From: PALSA-505 sp963702235
Lineage (GTDB): Bacteria; Actinomycetota; Actinomycetes; Streptosporangiales; Streptosporangiaceae
Assembly: GCA_963702235.1 (NCBI GenBank)
Contig: CAVPBZ010000026.1
Location: 62,001 to 126,000, forward strand
Direction of reading: 5' to 3'
Length of the DNA: 64,000 bases
Made by a program: the position numbers and the translations under genes. Within the stretch, counting starts at the first letter, position 1, and each line of letters starts with the position of its first letter. The notes under the pieces are model-generated. The model had not been told where the DNA came from. It searched no databases and was given only the letters and a program-made list of their open reading frames with translations. Shown one piece after another: positions 7,617 through 16,822 of the stretch.

Positions 7617-10220
7617 ATGCGGCGGTTCCTGTTGCCGGTGACGGTCTCTGCGGTTGCGTGCACAGCGTTCATGGTCACGCCGGCTGCGGCATTAACCGCA
7701 TCGTCGGGTGCGCCTGCGGTAACTGGCGGCCTCTCTGCCCCGCGGTCAGGACCGGCGCTGCCGGGCGGCCGTCTCGCCGCGGGCAGCCCCACGCTGTCGG
7801 TGCGCTCGCACCTCAGCCTCCGCCGGTATGCCGCGGCTGGCGACCGCGCCTATGAGCTCGGCACCGAAGACGGCCGGTACCCGGCGATGGGCTTTCACAC
7901 CCGCGGCGAGATGGGCGGTATCTGGACACCGCCGGTCAAGCTGCTCGACGGCATCTGGTTTGGCATCAACGGTCAGTGGATCGGCCCGGCGACCAGGTTC
8001 ACTTCGGGGTTCGGCTACGTGCGGATGGCACTGCCCGCGACCGGCGGGGTGCAGCTCACCCGGACGGATTTCGCGCCCGACGGCCGCCGGGCCGTCGAGA
8101 TAGGGCTGACGCTCAGCGCCCCGTCGCAGGCCGCGCACGTGAGCCTGAACCTGGACGCGCATTCCGAGCTGATGAGCGCCTACCCGTGGGGCTTCACCAC
8201 ACCAAACCAGCTTGCCTTCAACCTGCCGGACAAGGCGGCGTTCAACGGTCACCAGCTCGTCTTCACTGAGAACGGAACGCCGCCGGTCGCCAACGCGGCG
8301 CCGCATCACTGGGCCGCGGTCGTCGGGGCGACCGGCCTCGCGCCCGCCTCGGGGAAGACCGGCAAGGCGTTCCGCGGTCCGCAGGATCCGCCGGTGATCT
8401 GCCCGGTTGACACCAAGCCAGACAAGTTCCGCTGCGATGACACCGCCTACGGCAAGGGCGCAGGCGGCGAGCTCACCTACCCGATCAGCGTGCCCGCGCA
8501 CGGCACCAGGACGGTCTGGTTCACGGTGGCGGGCTCTGACCAGGGGCTGGCCGCCGCCCAGGCGCAGTTCACGTCGGCCAGCGCCAACCCGTCAGCCGAG
8601 CTTACGGCCAAGATCGCGTCACGGCTCGCGGTGAACAGCCGCACGCAGCTGTCGCTGCCCGGAGATCCCGCGCTCGCCGCCTCGGCCACCTGGAGCAAGC
8701 AAGACCTCGCGGATCTTACCCAGCAGGCGGACAACCTGAAGATCCGCGCGACCGAGCAGGGCACCGTGTACCCGGCGCCCATCGGGTCCGTTCCGAGCAT
8801 CCGGTTCGAGGGCGCCGGCTTCCCCGATTACCCGTGGATGTTCGCGACCGACCAGGAGTACGCGATGTTCGCGTTGCTCGCGGCCGGGCAGTTCGCGACC
8901 GCCGAGGCCGGGCTGCGCTCGCTCGCCCAGGTCAGCGTCATCGCCAACCACGACTCGGGCAAGGTGGTGCACGAGACCGTTACCGACGGCTCGGTGTACT
9001 TCGGCCTGAACGACGAGCCCGGCGACATCGACGAGACCGCCAAGTTCCCTGACGCCGTGGCGATGGTGTGGCGCTGGACGGGCGATAACCATTTCCGCGA
9101 TCAGATGTACGGGTTCGTCAAGAAGAACATGCAGTACATCATCGGCCTGGCCAAGGGTGACGACGACCTGTGGCCCGACGGGTCAGGAAACGTCGAGTCC
9201 AGCGTCCTCGGCGCCGACGCGGTCGATGTGGCCGCGTACACCATTCGGGGGCTGCTCGACCTGGCCGACATGGCGGCCAGCAAGGGTGATACCGCAACCC
9301 AGCACTGGGCCGACAGCCACGCCGCCGCGATGGAGAAGCAATTCTCCCGCGCCTGGTGGATGCCGGGAATCCCGCAGTTCGCCGACTCCCTGGCCGACCC
9401 GGCGAACACTCAGCTCATGCAGCGCTGGTGGACCGGCGTCACCCCGATGGACGCCGAACTGTACCCGGCGGGCTCCCCCCGTCCGGGCCTCGTGCCGCGA
9501 ACCGAGGCGCTCCCCGCGCTGGCGCTGCGCGAGACGTCCTGCTACACCGGCCAGTACGGCCTGTACGTCGAGGGCGGCCCGGGCTGCGATCCGGGCACCA
9601 ATACGGCCAAGTCCCAGCAGGCATACACGCTCAACACCGGCGTGATGGCAGTGGGCCTGGGCAACTACGGCCTGCTCGGCAGCGGCCAGCAGCAGCGTTA
9701 CACCAGCGACCTCGCCCAGCTACAGCTCGGCCCGGTCGCCGAGCAGCCGGGCGCGATGCCGGAGATCGGCCCGTCGCCCGACTTCAGCGGGAACATCAAC
9801 CTCCCCTTCAATGAGCGGTCCTCGCTGAACCAGGCATGGGGCACCTACGGCGTGCTGTGGCCGGTGGTACACCAGCAACTCGGAGTGGATCCGCAGCTCG
9901 GCAACGGCCTGCTCGAGGTCATGCCGGCCGTGCCTCCCGGCCAGGCGTCAGTGAGCGGGACGAACATCAGGGTAGGTGCCGGTTCCGTTGACGTCACCGC
10001 CACCCACAACGGCGCCTCCTGGACGACAACCGTCACCGCCCGCCTCGCCTGCACCCTGCACGCCGGCGCGACCCTGCCGGTCGGCGCGACGATCCACTAC
10101 GTGACGGTCAACGGCACGCCGGCGCCCTATACGGTCCGTGACACCAACGCCGGCCGCCAGGTGCTCGTCTCCATCCCGTGCGGCGGCCGCACCTGGCGCG
10201 TACACATCGTCGCCAGCTGA
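7617..10220 (+). CDS. large secreted alpha/alpha-barrel glycosidase-like protein
   Basis: An 867-residue exported protein with a signal peptide (MRRFLLPVTVSAVACTAF, cleavage after AAA near residue 25). Residues about 50-330 look like a beta-sandwich domain. Residues about 390-780 look like a six-hairpin (alpha/alpha)6 barrel of the glycogen-debranching/trehalase type (FPDYPWMFATDQEYAMFALL, GDIDETAKFPDAVAMVWRW, NLPFNERSSLNQAWGTYG). The rest resembles a small C-terminal beta domain. Acidic residues in the GDIDET motif are plausible catalytic groups, but no numbered GH family can be assigned by eye. A GAGGAGG site precedes ATG 7617. Monocistronic. Confidence 0.65.
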   Translation: MRRFLLPVTVSAVACTAFMVTPAAALTASSGAPAVTGGLSAPRSGPALPGGRLAAGSPTLSVRSHLSLRRYAAAGDRAYELGTEDGRYPAMGFHTRGEMGGIWTPPVKLLDGIWFGINGQWIGPATRFTSGFGYVRMALPATGGVQLTRTDFAPDGRRAVEIGLTLSAPSQAAHVSLNLDAHSELMSAYPWGFTTPNQLAFNLPDKAAFNGHQLVFTENGTPPVANAAPHHWAAVVGATGLAPASGKTGKAFRGPQDPPVICPVDTKPDKFRCDDTAYGKGAGGELTYPISVPAHGTRTVWFTVAGSDQGLAAAQAQFTSASANPSAELTAKIASRLAVNSRTQLSLPGDPALAASATWSKQDLADLTQQADNLKIRATEQGTVYPAPIGSVPSIRFEGAGFPDYPWMFATDQEYAMFALLAAGQFATAEAGLRSLAQVSVIANHDSGKVVHETVTDGSVYFGLNDEPGDIDETAKFPDAVAMVWRWTGDNHFRDQMYGFVKKNMQYIIGLAKGDDDLWPDGSGNVESSVLGADAVDVAAYTIRGLLDLADMAASKGDTATQHWADSHAAAMEKQFSRAWWMPGIPQFADSLADPANTQLMQRWWTGVTPMDAELYPAGSPRPGLVPRTEALPALALRETSCYTGQYGLYVEGGPGCDPGTNTAKSQQAYTLNTGVMAVGLGNYGLLGSGQQQRYTSDLAQLQLGPVAEQPGAMPEIGPSPDFSGNINLPFNERSSLNQAWGTYGVLWPVVHQQLGVDPQLGNGLLEVMPAVPPGQASVSGTNIRVGAGSVDVTATHNGASWTTTVTARLACTLHAGATLPVGATIHYVTVNGTPAPYTVRDTNAGRQVLVSIPCGGRTWRVHIVAS

Positions 10221-10235
10221 GGCGGCTAATTCAGC

Positions 10236-10542
10236 TCACTGATGCGACTGGGTCCACGCGGTCGCGTGCGCGCCGGCCACGACCGGAAGATACTGGCCCA
10301 GTCCCTGGTTGGACACGCAGAGGTAGAGACCGGTCAGGGTGTTCTTGAACATATACGGGTTGCTGCCCGACTGCACCCACCACATGCTGCCGTTCGGGCC
10401 CGAGGAAGTGACCGGGTCGAGGTCTACCCTGCTGCCGTCACTGGGATTGTTCGGCCGCAGGGCTGCCCACGGCGGCCAGGGATGGCCCTAGTGCAACCGC
10501 GGCAGCGGCGGCGGTCATGAGTGTCATAGCCTTAAACCGCAT
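10236..10542 (-). pseudogene. frameshifted secreted lectin-like protein
   Basis: A clear secretion signal starts at ATG 10542 (MRFKAMTLMTAAAAAVALGP, SD GGAGGG) but meets TGA at 10438-10440 after 34 codons. In the next frame the sequence is open to TGA 10236 and reads like the end of a ricin/beta-trefoil-type lectin repeat (SMWWVQSGSNPYMF, TGLYLCVSNQGLGQYLP). The whole is only about 100 codons, so an internal deletion as well as a shift is likely. One base change would fuse the two parts, so a sequencing error cannot be excluded. Confidence 0.6.
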
Positions 10543-10694
10543 GGGAACACCCTCCAGGTGGCTGGTCGTCAGCGCAGCCGGTGCGAGGCCGGTCCGATAT
10601 GTGCCACCAGTCGTCGGTACCACGCGTCCTGATGTGCTTTCGCCGGTCGCGTGCCGCCTAGCGGAGACCAGAGGAAAGTGGTGGCTCGGGACGG

Positions 10695-11456
10695 TCAGTG
10701 ACGCCAGGAGGGGGGCCTGCGCTCGAGGAACGCGTGGATGCCCTCCTGTGCCTCGTCGCTGGCGAACAGCCGGGCCGACAGCTCCACCATGGCCGCCGAC
10801 TCCGCGGCCACCCGCTGCCGCCGGTCGCTGGCCAGTAGTTTCTTGGTCTCCGCCGAGCCCTGCGGCGAGGTGTCCCGGATCTGCTCGGCGAGCCCCGCGA
10901 CCACGTCGTCCACGTTGCCGGAACTGGCCGCGGTGGTGATCAGCCCGATCTCGGCCGCGGTCGTGGCGTCGAATGTCTCGCCGGTGAGGTAGTACCGGGC
11001 CGCGGCGCGGGGCTGCATCAGGTCGCGCGTGGTCAGCGAGATGATCGCGGGCGCCACGCCGATGCGGACCTCGGTGAACGCGAACGACGCGGTCTCGGTG
11101 GCGACGGCGAGGTCGCAGGCACCCACGATGCCCATGCCGCCGGCCCGCACGTGCCCGGTGATCCGGGCGATGACCGGCTTGTCCAGCTCGACGATGGTGG
11201 TCAGCAGCCGCATCACGGCGGCGGTGCCTTCCGCCATCGACCCGCTGCCCGCCTCGGTCAGGTCTGCCCCGGAGCAGAAGACGTGGCCAGTGTGCGTGAG
11301 CACGACGGCCCGGACACCCCCGTCTTGCCCTGCCGCCGTCAGGCAGCTGGTGAGTTCGCCCAGCAGCGTTCGGGAAAGGGCATTCCGGTTTTTCGGGGAG
11401 TCGAGCGTGATCGTTGCCACGTGGTCGCTGACGTGGTGATGCACGAGAGAGGTCAC
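10695..11456 (-). CDS. enoyl-CoA hydratase/isomerase family protein
   Basis: A 253-residue crotonase-fold protein. The oxyanion-hole motifs are present (FCSGADLTEAG near 60-71 and ITGHVRAGGMGIVGACDLAVA near 98-118), and so is the TEVRIGVAPAIIS segment carrying one acidic catalytic residue. The first catalytic Glu position of classical hydratases reads as Val/Gly-rich sequence here, so the reaction (hydration, isomerisation or other) is uncertain. Monocistronic, with no beta-oxidation partners adjacent. Confidence 0.85.
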   Translation of the reverse strand: MTSLVHHHVSDHVATITLDSPKNRNALSRTLLGELTSCLTAAGQDGGVRAVVLTHTGHVFCSGADLTEAGSGSMAEGTAAVMRLLTTIVELDKPVIARITGHVRAGGMGIVGACDLAVATETASFAFTEVRIGVAPAIISLTTRDLMQPRAAARYYLTGETFDATTAAEIGLITTAASSGNVDDVVAGLAEQIRDTSPQGSAETKKLLASDRRQRVAAESAAMVELSARLFASDEAQEGIHAFLERRPPSWRH

Positions 11457-11626
11457 CGGGCGAGCCTAGCTCGCCGGTGTACGCTCGGCGGCGACGCATT
11501 GCTGCCGACGATGGCCCTGGTGCGCCGCGAAGCATCACGATCATGAGCCATGCGCACGTCCGTCCCCCATGGGAACCGACCCTGGCGCCGTGAGGCGTTT
11601 CCGCGGAAACGTCAGCCAGCGGGGGC

Positions 11627-12550
11627 TCACAGCCCGAGCAGGCGAACGGCGTTGTCGTGGCAGACGGCGCGGAGCCAGCCGGCGCCGAGGCCGAGCCGGG
11701 CCAGGGCCTGCAGCTGATGCAGGTAGGGGTAGGGGATGTTGGGGAAGTCGCTGCCCAGCAGGATGCGGTCGGCCGCAGCGGCCAGCCTGGGCCGCAATGC
11801 CGCCGGGAACGGCGCGAGCCGCTCCATGAAGTCGGTGAACGCCATCGTGGTGTCGAGGTGGACGCCGGGATACTGCCCGACGAGGTCGAGGAACGCGCCG
11901 TACTCGGGAGCTCCCAGGTGCGCGACGATCATGGTCAGCCGGGGGTGCCGGGCGAGCACGCCAGAGATGGGCCCGGGACCGGTATACGGGCCGGGCCTCG
12001 GCCCCGAGCCGCAGTGCACGACGACCGGCACGCGCGTCTCGGCCAGCGTGCCCCAGACCGGGTCCAGGAGCTCGTCCCGCGGGTCGTAGCCGCCCACCTG
12101 TAGGTGCGCCTTGAACAGCCGCGCGCCCGCGCCGATCGCCTCCGCCACGTACGCGCCTGCGCCCGGCTCGGGGAAGAACGTGGCGCTGTGCAGCGCGTCC
12201 GGCGTCCGCGCCGCGAAGCCGGTCGCCCACGCGTTGAGCCAGGCAGCCATGTCCGGCTTGTGCGGGTACAGCAGCGCGCTGAACCTGCGCACGCCGTAGG
12301 CCCGCAGCAGGGCCAGCCGTTCGGGCTCGGGAAGCCGGTAGACGATCGGCCACGCCTGCCCCTCGGTGGCGCGGCCGCTGTCGAAGAACGCCCAGACCTT
12401 GGCCAGCACGTTGTCCGGCATGAAATGCGTGTGTATGTCGATGAGGCCGGGCAGCCCGAGATCCTGCCAGAACGCGGCCACGGCGACTGTCTCGGCGGTG
12501 CCGGGCTCGTTCGTCGGCGGGGAGCTGTCCGCATGATCCAGATCGGGCAC
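11627..12550 (-). CDS. amidohydrolase family (metal-dependent TIM-barrel) protein
   Basis: A 307-residue amidohydrolase-2 type enzyme. The first metal-binding motif is IDIHTHFMPDN; the strand-5 His is in VPVVVHCGSG, the next His in MIVAHLGAPEYG, and the conserved Asp in ILLGSDFPNIPY. These are the usual ligands of the PF04909 barrel, whose members are hydrolases or decarboxylases. Substrate unknown. It stands alone and is transcribed away from the CoA-ligase fusion at 12675. Confidence 0.8.
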   Translation of the reverse strand: MPDLDHADSSPPTNEPGTAETVAVAAFWQDLGLPGLIDIHTHFMPDNVLAKVWAFFDSGRATEGQAWPIVYRLPEPERLALLRAYGVRRFSALLYPHKPDMAAWLNAWATGFAARTPDALHSATFFPEPGAGAYVAEAIGAGARLFKAHLQVGGYDPRDELLDPVWGTLAETRVPVVVHCGSGPRPGPYTGPGPISGVLARHPRLTMIVAHLGAPEYGAFLDLVGQYPGVHLDTTMAFTDFMERLAPFPAALRPRLAAAADRILLGSDFPNIPYPYLHQLQALARLGLGAGWLRAVCHDNAVRLLGL

Positions 12551-12674
12551 GCCTCATAGTCTGTCAGCGCCGTGGTGAGCGCCCGGCCGGCGGTGCCCGC
12601 CGGCGGTGCCCGCGGCGGGGATCACGGCGGCCCGGCGCGTGGCGGGCGATACTTCTTGGGTGGCAGGTTCGGAC

Positions 12675-15245
12675 ATGAGTGACACGACGTATGCTCTGCT
12701 CATCGACGGCAGCACCGTCGAGATCCGCCCCGCCGGGCCGCAGGACACCGAGGCGGTTAGGGCGATGCACGCCGCGCTGTCGCCGGAGAACGCCTACCTG
12801 CGCTTCTTCAACCTGAGCCGGCTCAACGCGGAGCGCGAGGCGCGGCGGGTCTGCCGCGATCCTGGACCTGACCATGCGGCGCTGCTCGCCTGGCTCGGCG
12901 ACGAGCTGGCCGGCGTGGCCAGCTACGAGGCTGCCGAGACGCCGGGCACGGGCGAGATCGCCTTCGCCGTTCCCGACCACTTGCACGGCCGCGGCATCGC
13001 CACCCTGCTGCTCGAGCACCTGGTATCGATCGCCCGGCAGCGGAAGCTCCAGGCGTTTACCGCGGTGACGCTGGCGGAGAACGCGCCCATGCTGGCCGTC
13101 TTCACCGACGCCGGCCTGCCGGTGCAGCGCAATCCGGAAGTCGGCGAGGTGGTGCTGACCTTCCCGCTGCCCGCCGACGAGGCCGACCGCCGCCTGGGCG
13201 AGTACCTGGACTCGGTGGCGGCCAGGGAGAGCCGCGCGGACGTGGCGAGCCTGCGGCACCTGCTGCGGCCGGAGTCGATCGCCGTCGTGGGCGCGAGCCG
13301 GCAGCGGGGATCGGCCGGCCGGGAGATCCTGCGCAACATCGTCACCGGCGGCTTCGCCGGGCAGGTGTACCCGGTCAACCCGCGGGCCCGGTCCCTGGAA
13401 GGCCTGCCGTGCCTGCCCTCGGTCGCGGACCTGCCCGGCCGCGTCGACGTCGCGGTGATAGCGGTGCCCGCGGCTACGCTCACTGAGATAGCGGCGGAAT
13501 GCGGCCGGTGCGGGGTCCGGTCGCTGGTGGTGATCACCGGGGTGCTGGGCGCGAAAGGCCCCGAACTGCTGGCGATCTGCCGGAAGTTCGGCATGCGGCT
13601 GGTGGGCCCGAACTGCTTCGGCATCGCCGTCCCCGGCCTCGGCCTGAACGCGACCTTCGCCGCCAGCCAGCCGCTGTCCGGCTGCGCGGGCCTGGTGGTC
13701 CAGTCCGGCGGGGTCGGGGTCTCGTTCCTGGCGCACCTGTCCCGGCTCGGCATCGGCGTGTCCTCGTTCGCCTCGGTCGGTGACAAGTACGACGTGTCGA
13801 GCAACGACCTGCTGACCTGGTGGGAGCAGGACGGCCAGACCAGGCTGGCGGTGCTGTACGTGGAGTCGTTCGGCAGCCCGCGTAAGTTCGCCCGGACAGC
13901 GCGCCGGGTCGGCCAGCGGATGCCCGTGCTGACCGTCATCAGCGGCCGTTCCGCCGCAGGCCAGCGGGCCGCCTCCTCGCATACGGCGGCGGCCGCCACG
14001 CCGCTGGTCACTCAGGAGGCGCTGTTCGGCCAAGCCGGCATCATCGCGACGACCGCCCTCGGCGAACTGCTCGAGACCGCGGCCCTGCTGGCCAGCCAGC
14101 CGCTGCCCATGGGCGACGCGGTGGCGATAGTCAGCAACGCGGGCGGCGGGGGAGTGCTCGCTGCCGATGCCTGCACCGATCACGGGCTGCGCGTGGTCAC
14201 CTTGTCCGCGGCGACGCAGCACCGGCTGCGCGCCCTGCTGCCGACCGGTGCCGTGGTGGACGGCCCGGTCGATACCACGGCCGCCGTCGGGGTGGACGCG
14301 TTCCGCTCGTGCCTGGAGGAGGTGGCGGCCGACGACGGGGTTGACGCGGTGCTCGCGGTGACCGTGCCGACCGCCATGGCCGATCCCAGCGAAGCGCTGT
14401 GTACCGCCCGGATGGCCAAGCCGCTGGCCGCCGCCGTGCTCGACAAGCCGCAGACCGTCTGGCTCATGCCCACGGCCGGGCCCGCGCAGCCGTCAGGGGC
14501 CGGCCAGCCGCAGGCGTCAGGGGCCGGGGAGGCAGGCATCTCTCCGCCGGTGCCGGCCATTCCCGCGTATGCCTATCCGGAGAGTGCGGCCCGGGCCCTG
14601 GGGCATGCCGCCAGGTACCACGCGTGGCGGGTCAGGCAGCAAGGCCGCGTGCCGGAGCTGGCCGGGGTGCGCGCCGGGGAGGCCCGCGCCCTGGTGGCGG
14701 GGTTCCTGGCCGCGAGCCCGGCCGGGGGGTGGCTGAGCCCGGACCTGGTCAGCGAGCTGCTCGCCTGCTATCAGATCGAGCTTTCTCCCGCCGAAGCGGC
14801 TGTCACCGGGCAGGACGCGAGCCCGGCCGACCAGGTCGGCCGGGCCGGCCCGGCCGCCGACGGCGTGGCGGTGCGGGTCGGCGTCGTGCAGGAACCGGTC
14901 TTCGGGCCGCTGGTGGTCTTCGGGCTCAGCGGCCTGGCCACCGAGGTGCTCGGCGACCGGGCCGCCCGGCTCACCCCGCTCACCGACGCCGACGCGGCCG
15001 AGATGATCCGCGGGGTCTCCGCCGCCCGTGTCCTGCTGGGGCACGACGGCGGGCCTGCCGCGGACGCCGCGGCGCTCACCAGCATCCTGCTGCGCGTCTC
15101 CCGTCTCGCCGACGACCTGCCCGGGGTCGCGGAGCTCGATCTCGACCCGGTCCTCGCCCGGCAGGACGCCGCGCACATCGTGGCCGGGCGGATCCGGGTC
15201 AGCCCGGGCCAGCCGCGGGACCCGTTCCTGCGCCGGCTCCGCTGA
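12675..15245 (+). CDS. GNAT acetyltransferase fused to acyl-CoA synthetase (ADP-forming type) domains; ATP-grasp incomplete
   Basis: An 856-residue fusion starting at ATG 12675. Residues 1-165 form a GNAT domain (EIAFAVPDHLHGRGIATLLLEH is the acetyl-CoA motif). About 195-290 form a CoA-binding Rossmann domain (IAVVGASRQRGSAGREILRN), followed to about 480 by the succinyl-CoA-ligase-like domain (GPNCFG, VQSGGVGVSF, SSHTAAAA). The C-terminal part keeps only the end of the ATP-grasp (VQEPVFGPLVVFGLSG, AELDLDPV). The nucleotide-binding Lys region and the subdomain before it are missing after ELSPAEAAV. Intact proteins of this architecture (Pat-type) acetylate lysines in partner enzymes. This one may retain acyltransferase function but probably not ATP-dependent ligation. 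Confidence 0.8.
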   Translation: MSDTTYALLIDGSTVEIRPAGPQDTEAVRAMHAALSPENAYLRFFNLSRLNAEREARRVCRDPGPDHAALLAWLGDELAGVASYEAAETPGTGEIAFAVPDHLHGRGIATLLLEHLVSIARQRKLQAFTAVTLAENAPMLAVFTDAGLPVQRNPEVGEVVLTFPLPADEADRRLGEYLDSVAARESRADVASLRHLLRPESIAVVGASRQRGSAGREILRNIVTGGFAGQVYPVNPRARSLEGLPCLPSVADLPGRVDVAVIAVPAATLTEIAAECGRCGVRSLVVITGVLGAKGPELLAICRKFGMRLVGPNCFGIAVPGLGLNATFAASQPLSGCAGLVVQSGGVGVSFLAHLSRLGIGVSSFASVGDKYDVSSNDLLTWWEQDGQTRLAVLYVESFGSPRKFARTARRVGQRMPVLTVISGRSAAGQRAASSHTAAAATPLVTQEALFGQAGIIATTALGELLETAALLASQPLPMGDAVAIVSNAGGGGVLAADACTDHGLRVVTLSAATQHRLRALLPTGAVVDGPVDTTAAVGVDAFRSCLEEVAADDGVDAVLAVTVPTAMADPSEALCTARMAKPLAAAVLDKPQTVWLMPTAGPAQPSGAGQPQASGAGEAGISPPVPAIPAYAYPESAARALGHAARYHAWRVRQQGRVPELAGVRAGEARALVAGFLAASPAGGWLSPDLVSELLACYQIELSPAEAAVTGQDASPADQVGRAGPAADGVAVRVGVVQEPVFGPLVVFGLSGLATEVLGDRAARLTPLTDADAAEMIRGVSAARVLLGHDGGPAADAAALTSILLRVSRLADDLPGVAELDLDPVLARQDAAHIVAGRIRVSPGQPRDPFLRRLR

Positions 15246-15335
15246 CCGCGGAGCGCCGGCTCCGCTGGCCCACCCGCCAGCTCCGCTGGCCCGCCGCCGG
15301 GCCGCCCGGCGGCCCGGCGACCAGCAGGGCTCCGG

Positions 15336-16760
15336 TCAGGTCGTGTTGAGTGCGGTGTCGTCGATGACGAACGATGACTGCCTGGAGTTGTTCTCGTGGC
15401 CGGTGAACTTCAGCGTGATGGTCTTCCCGATGTAGCTGGCCAGGTTGAAGCTGCGCTGGGCGTAACCAGGGGCCGCGTCGAGGTTGGAGTACGTGGCCAG
15501 CGTGGCCAGCACGGTCCCCGAGCTGTTCAGCAGCTGCACCTTCAGCGTGTCGTAGGCGGTCGTCGTGGAGGTCTCCGAGGTGTCGATGTGCAGCCAGAAC
15601 GACAAGGCCGCGCTCGCGGCGGTGACGGGGATCGTGACCGTCTGGGCAAGAGTGTTGGTATGGGTGGTGCCGTAGCCGCACAGCCACGCGTCCCACGAGC
15701 CGGAGCGCGGCGGCTCCTGGGAGTGGTTGCTGATCACGCCTGAGCTAGCGGTCCAGGGCGGGGCTTTTCCGGTCTCGAAGCCCGGGTTGCCCAGCAGCTG
15801 CGACCCCCCGCCCGAGCCGTTGATGACCCAGCGGAACCGGGTAGGTCCGGACGGCCCGGTGGAGTCCCTGGCGGTCACGGTCACGTTGCTGCTGGTCGCG
15901 GTGGTGGGTGTCCCGGTGATCAGCCCGGAGCTGGCACCGATCGACAGTCCGGCCGGGAGGCCAGTGGCGCTGTAGGACAGCGTGCCGCCCGCGGTGTCCG
16001 TGGCGTGGATCTGCAGGCTGACCGGGGTGCCGACGGTTCCGGTCTGGTTGCCGGGGTTGGTGACGGTGACGCCGCCGCCGCCGAACTGGACGTCGAGCAC
16101 GGCGTGCAACTCGATGCCGTTGGGTGCCACGCCGGTCTGGCCGTGCAGGAAATCGAAGAAGCCGACCCCGGTCACGGTCACCGGCACGTTCGCGGTCTGG
16201 AACGACCCGGTGGGCGAGTACTTCGCGTCGAACTCGGCCCGGGCCTTCTGCATGCTGGTCAGCAGCGGGCTGGAGGAGCCGACGCAGGCCGGGTCCGGAA
16301 TCTCGGCGATCATCGTGCGTCCCGAGCTGTCCTGCAGGATCAGGTGGTAGTCGGAGTCGGCCTCCAGCTTGTACTCGGTCAGCGTGGCGTGCACCTGGTA
16401 GACCGTCGTCTCGGTCGGGGTGACCCGGTTGTTCGGCGGCAGGTTGGCCGGCGCCGGGATCGCGGTCAGCGCGGCGATCGTCGCCTGCGTGGTGGACTGC
16501 AGGTTGATCTTCCCGGCGTCGGCGTCCGTGCCGGTCTTCACCGACCAGCGCTCCACCCCGCAGCTTCCGGTGGCGGAGTCCGGGTTCGCGACAACGGGCT
16601 CGGTCTCCTCGCTGTCCGGGTGCGGGCCGTGCCGCAGGCCGGCGTCGACCCCGCCGGCGGTGCCGGCGACGACGGCCAGCGCGGCGAGGATCGCCAGGAT
16701 GCGGACGAGCCGCCGGTGCGGGGTGCGGAAGAACGGCCTGGCGGGCAGGAACCTGGGCAC
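15336..16760 (-). CDS. secreted/anchored protein with Ig-like and C-terminal carbohydrate-binding-like domains
   Basis: A 474-residue protein. A basic N-terminus and one hydrophobic segment (LVRILAILAALAVVAGTAGG) form a signal/anchor. Residues about 60-230 are an uncharacterised domain. About 230-315 is a putative Ig (He_PIG-type) domain (GTVGTPVSLQIHATD, YSATGLPAGLSI). The last 150 residues look like a jelly-roll module of the MAM/CBM type (NPGFETGKAPPW, LSFWLHIDTSE, FVIDDTALN). Probably a surface or extracellular adhesion or binding protein; no catalytic motif seen. Confidence 0.6.
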   Translation of the reverse strand: MPRFLPARPFFRTPHRRLVRILAILAALAVVAGTAGGVDAGLRHGPHPDSEETEPVVANPDSATGSCGVERWSVKTGTDADAGKINLQSTTQATIAALTAIPAPANLPPNNRVTPTETTVYQVHATLTEYKLEADSDYHLILQDSSGRTMIAEIPDPACVGSSSPLLTSMQKARAEFDAKYSPTGSFQTANVPVTVTGVGFFDFLHGQTGVAPNGIELHAVLDVQFGGGGVTVTNPGNQTGTVGTPVSLQIHATDTAGGTLSYSATGLPAGLSIGASSGLITGTPTTATSSNVTVTARDSTGPSGPTRFRWVINGSGGGSQLLGNPGFETGKAPPWTASSGVISNHSQEPPRSGSWDAWLCGYGTTHTNTLAQTVTIPVTAASAALSFWLHIDTSETSTTTAYDTLKVQLLNSSGTVLATLATYSNLDAAPGYAQRSFNLASYIGKTITLKFTGHENNSRQSSFVIDDTALNTT

Positions 16761-16822
16761 GAGCGCCTCCCGTAAGGGTGGAGGGACCGGAGTGGCACAC
16801 CGGGGGCGCCGCGGGCCGTCGC

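Noticed and set aside
10438..11544. 368-codon minus-strand frame overlapping the enoyl-CoA hydratase
   Set aside because: Most of it is the other frame of the hydratase; only its end is real (the lectin-like signal peptide), annotated separately.
12564..14222. 552-codon minus-strand frame opposite the GNAT/CoA-ligase fusion
   Set aside because: Arg/Gly/Gln-rich shadow with no family motifs, while the plus strand has several clear domains.
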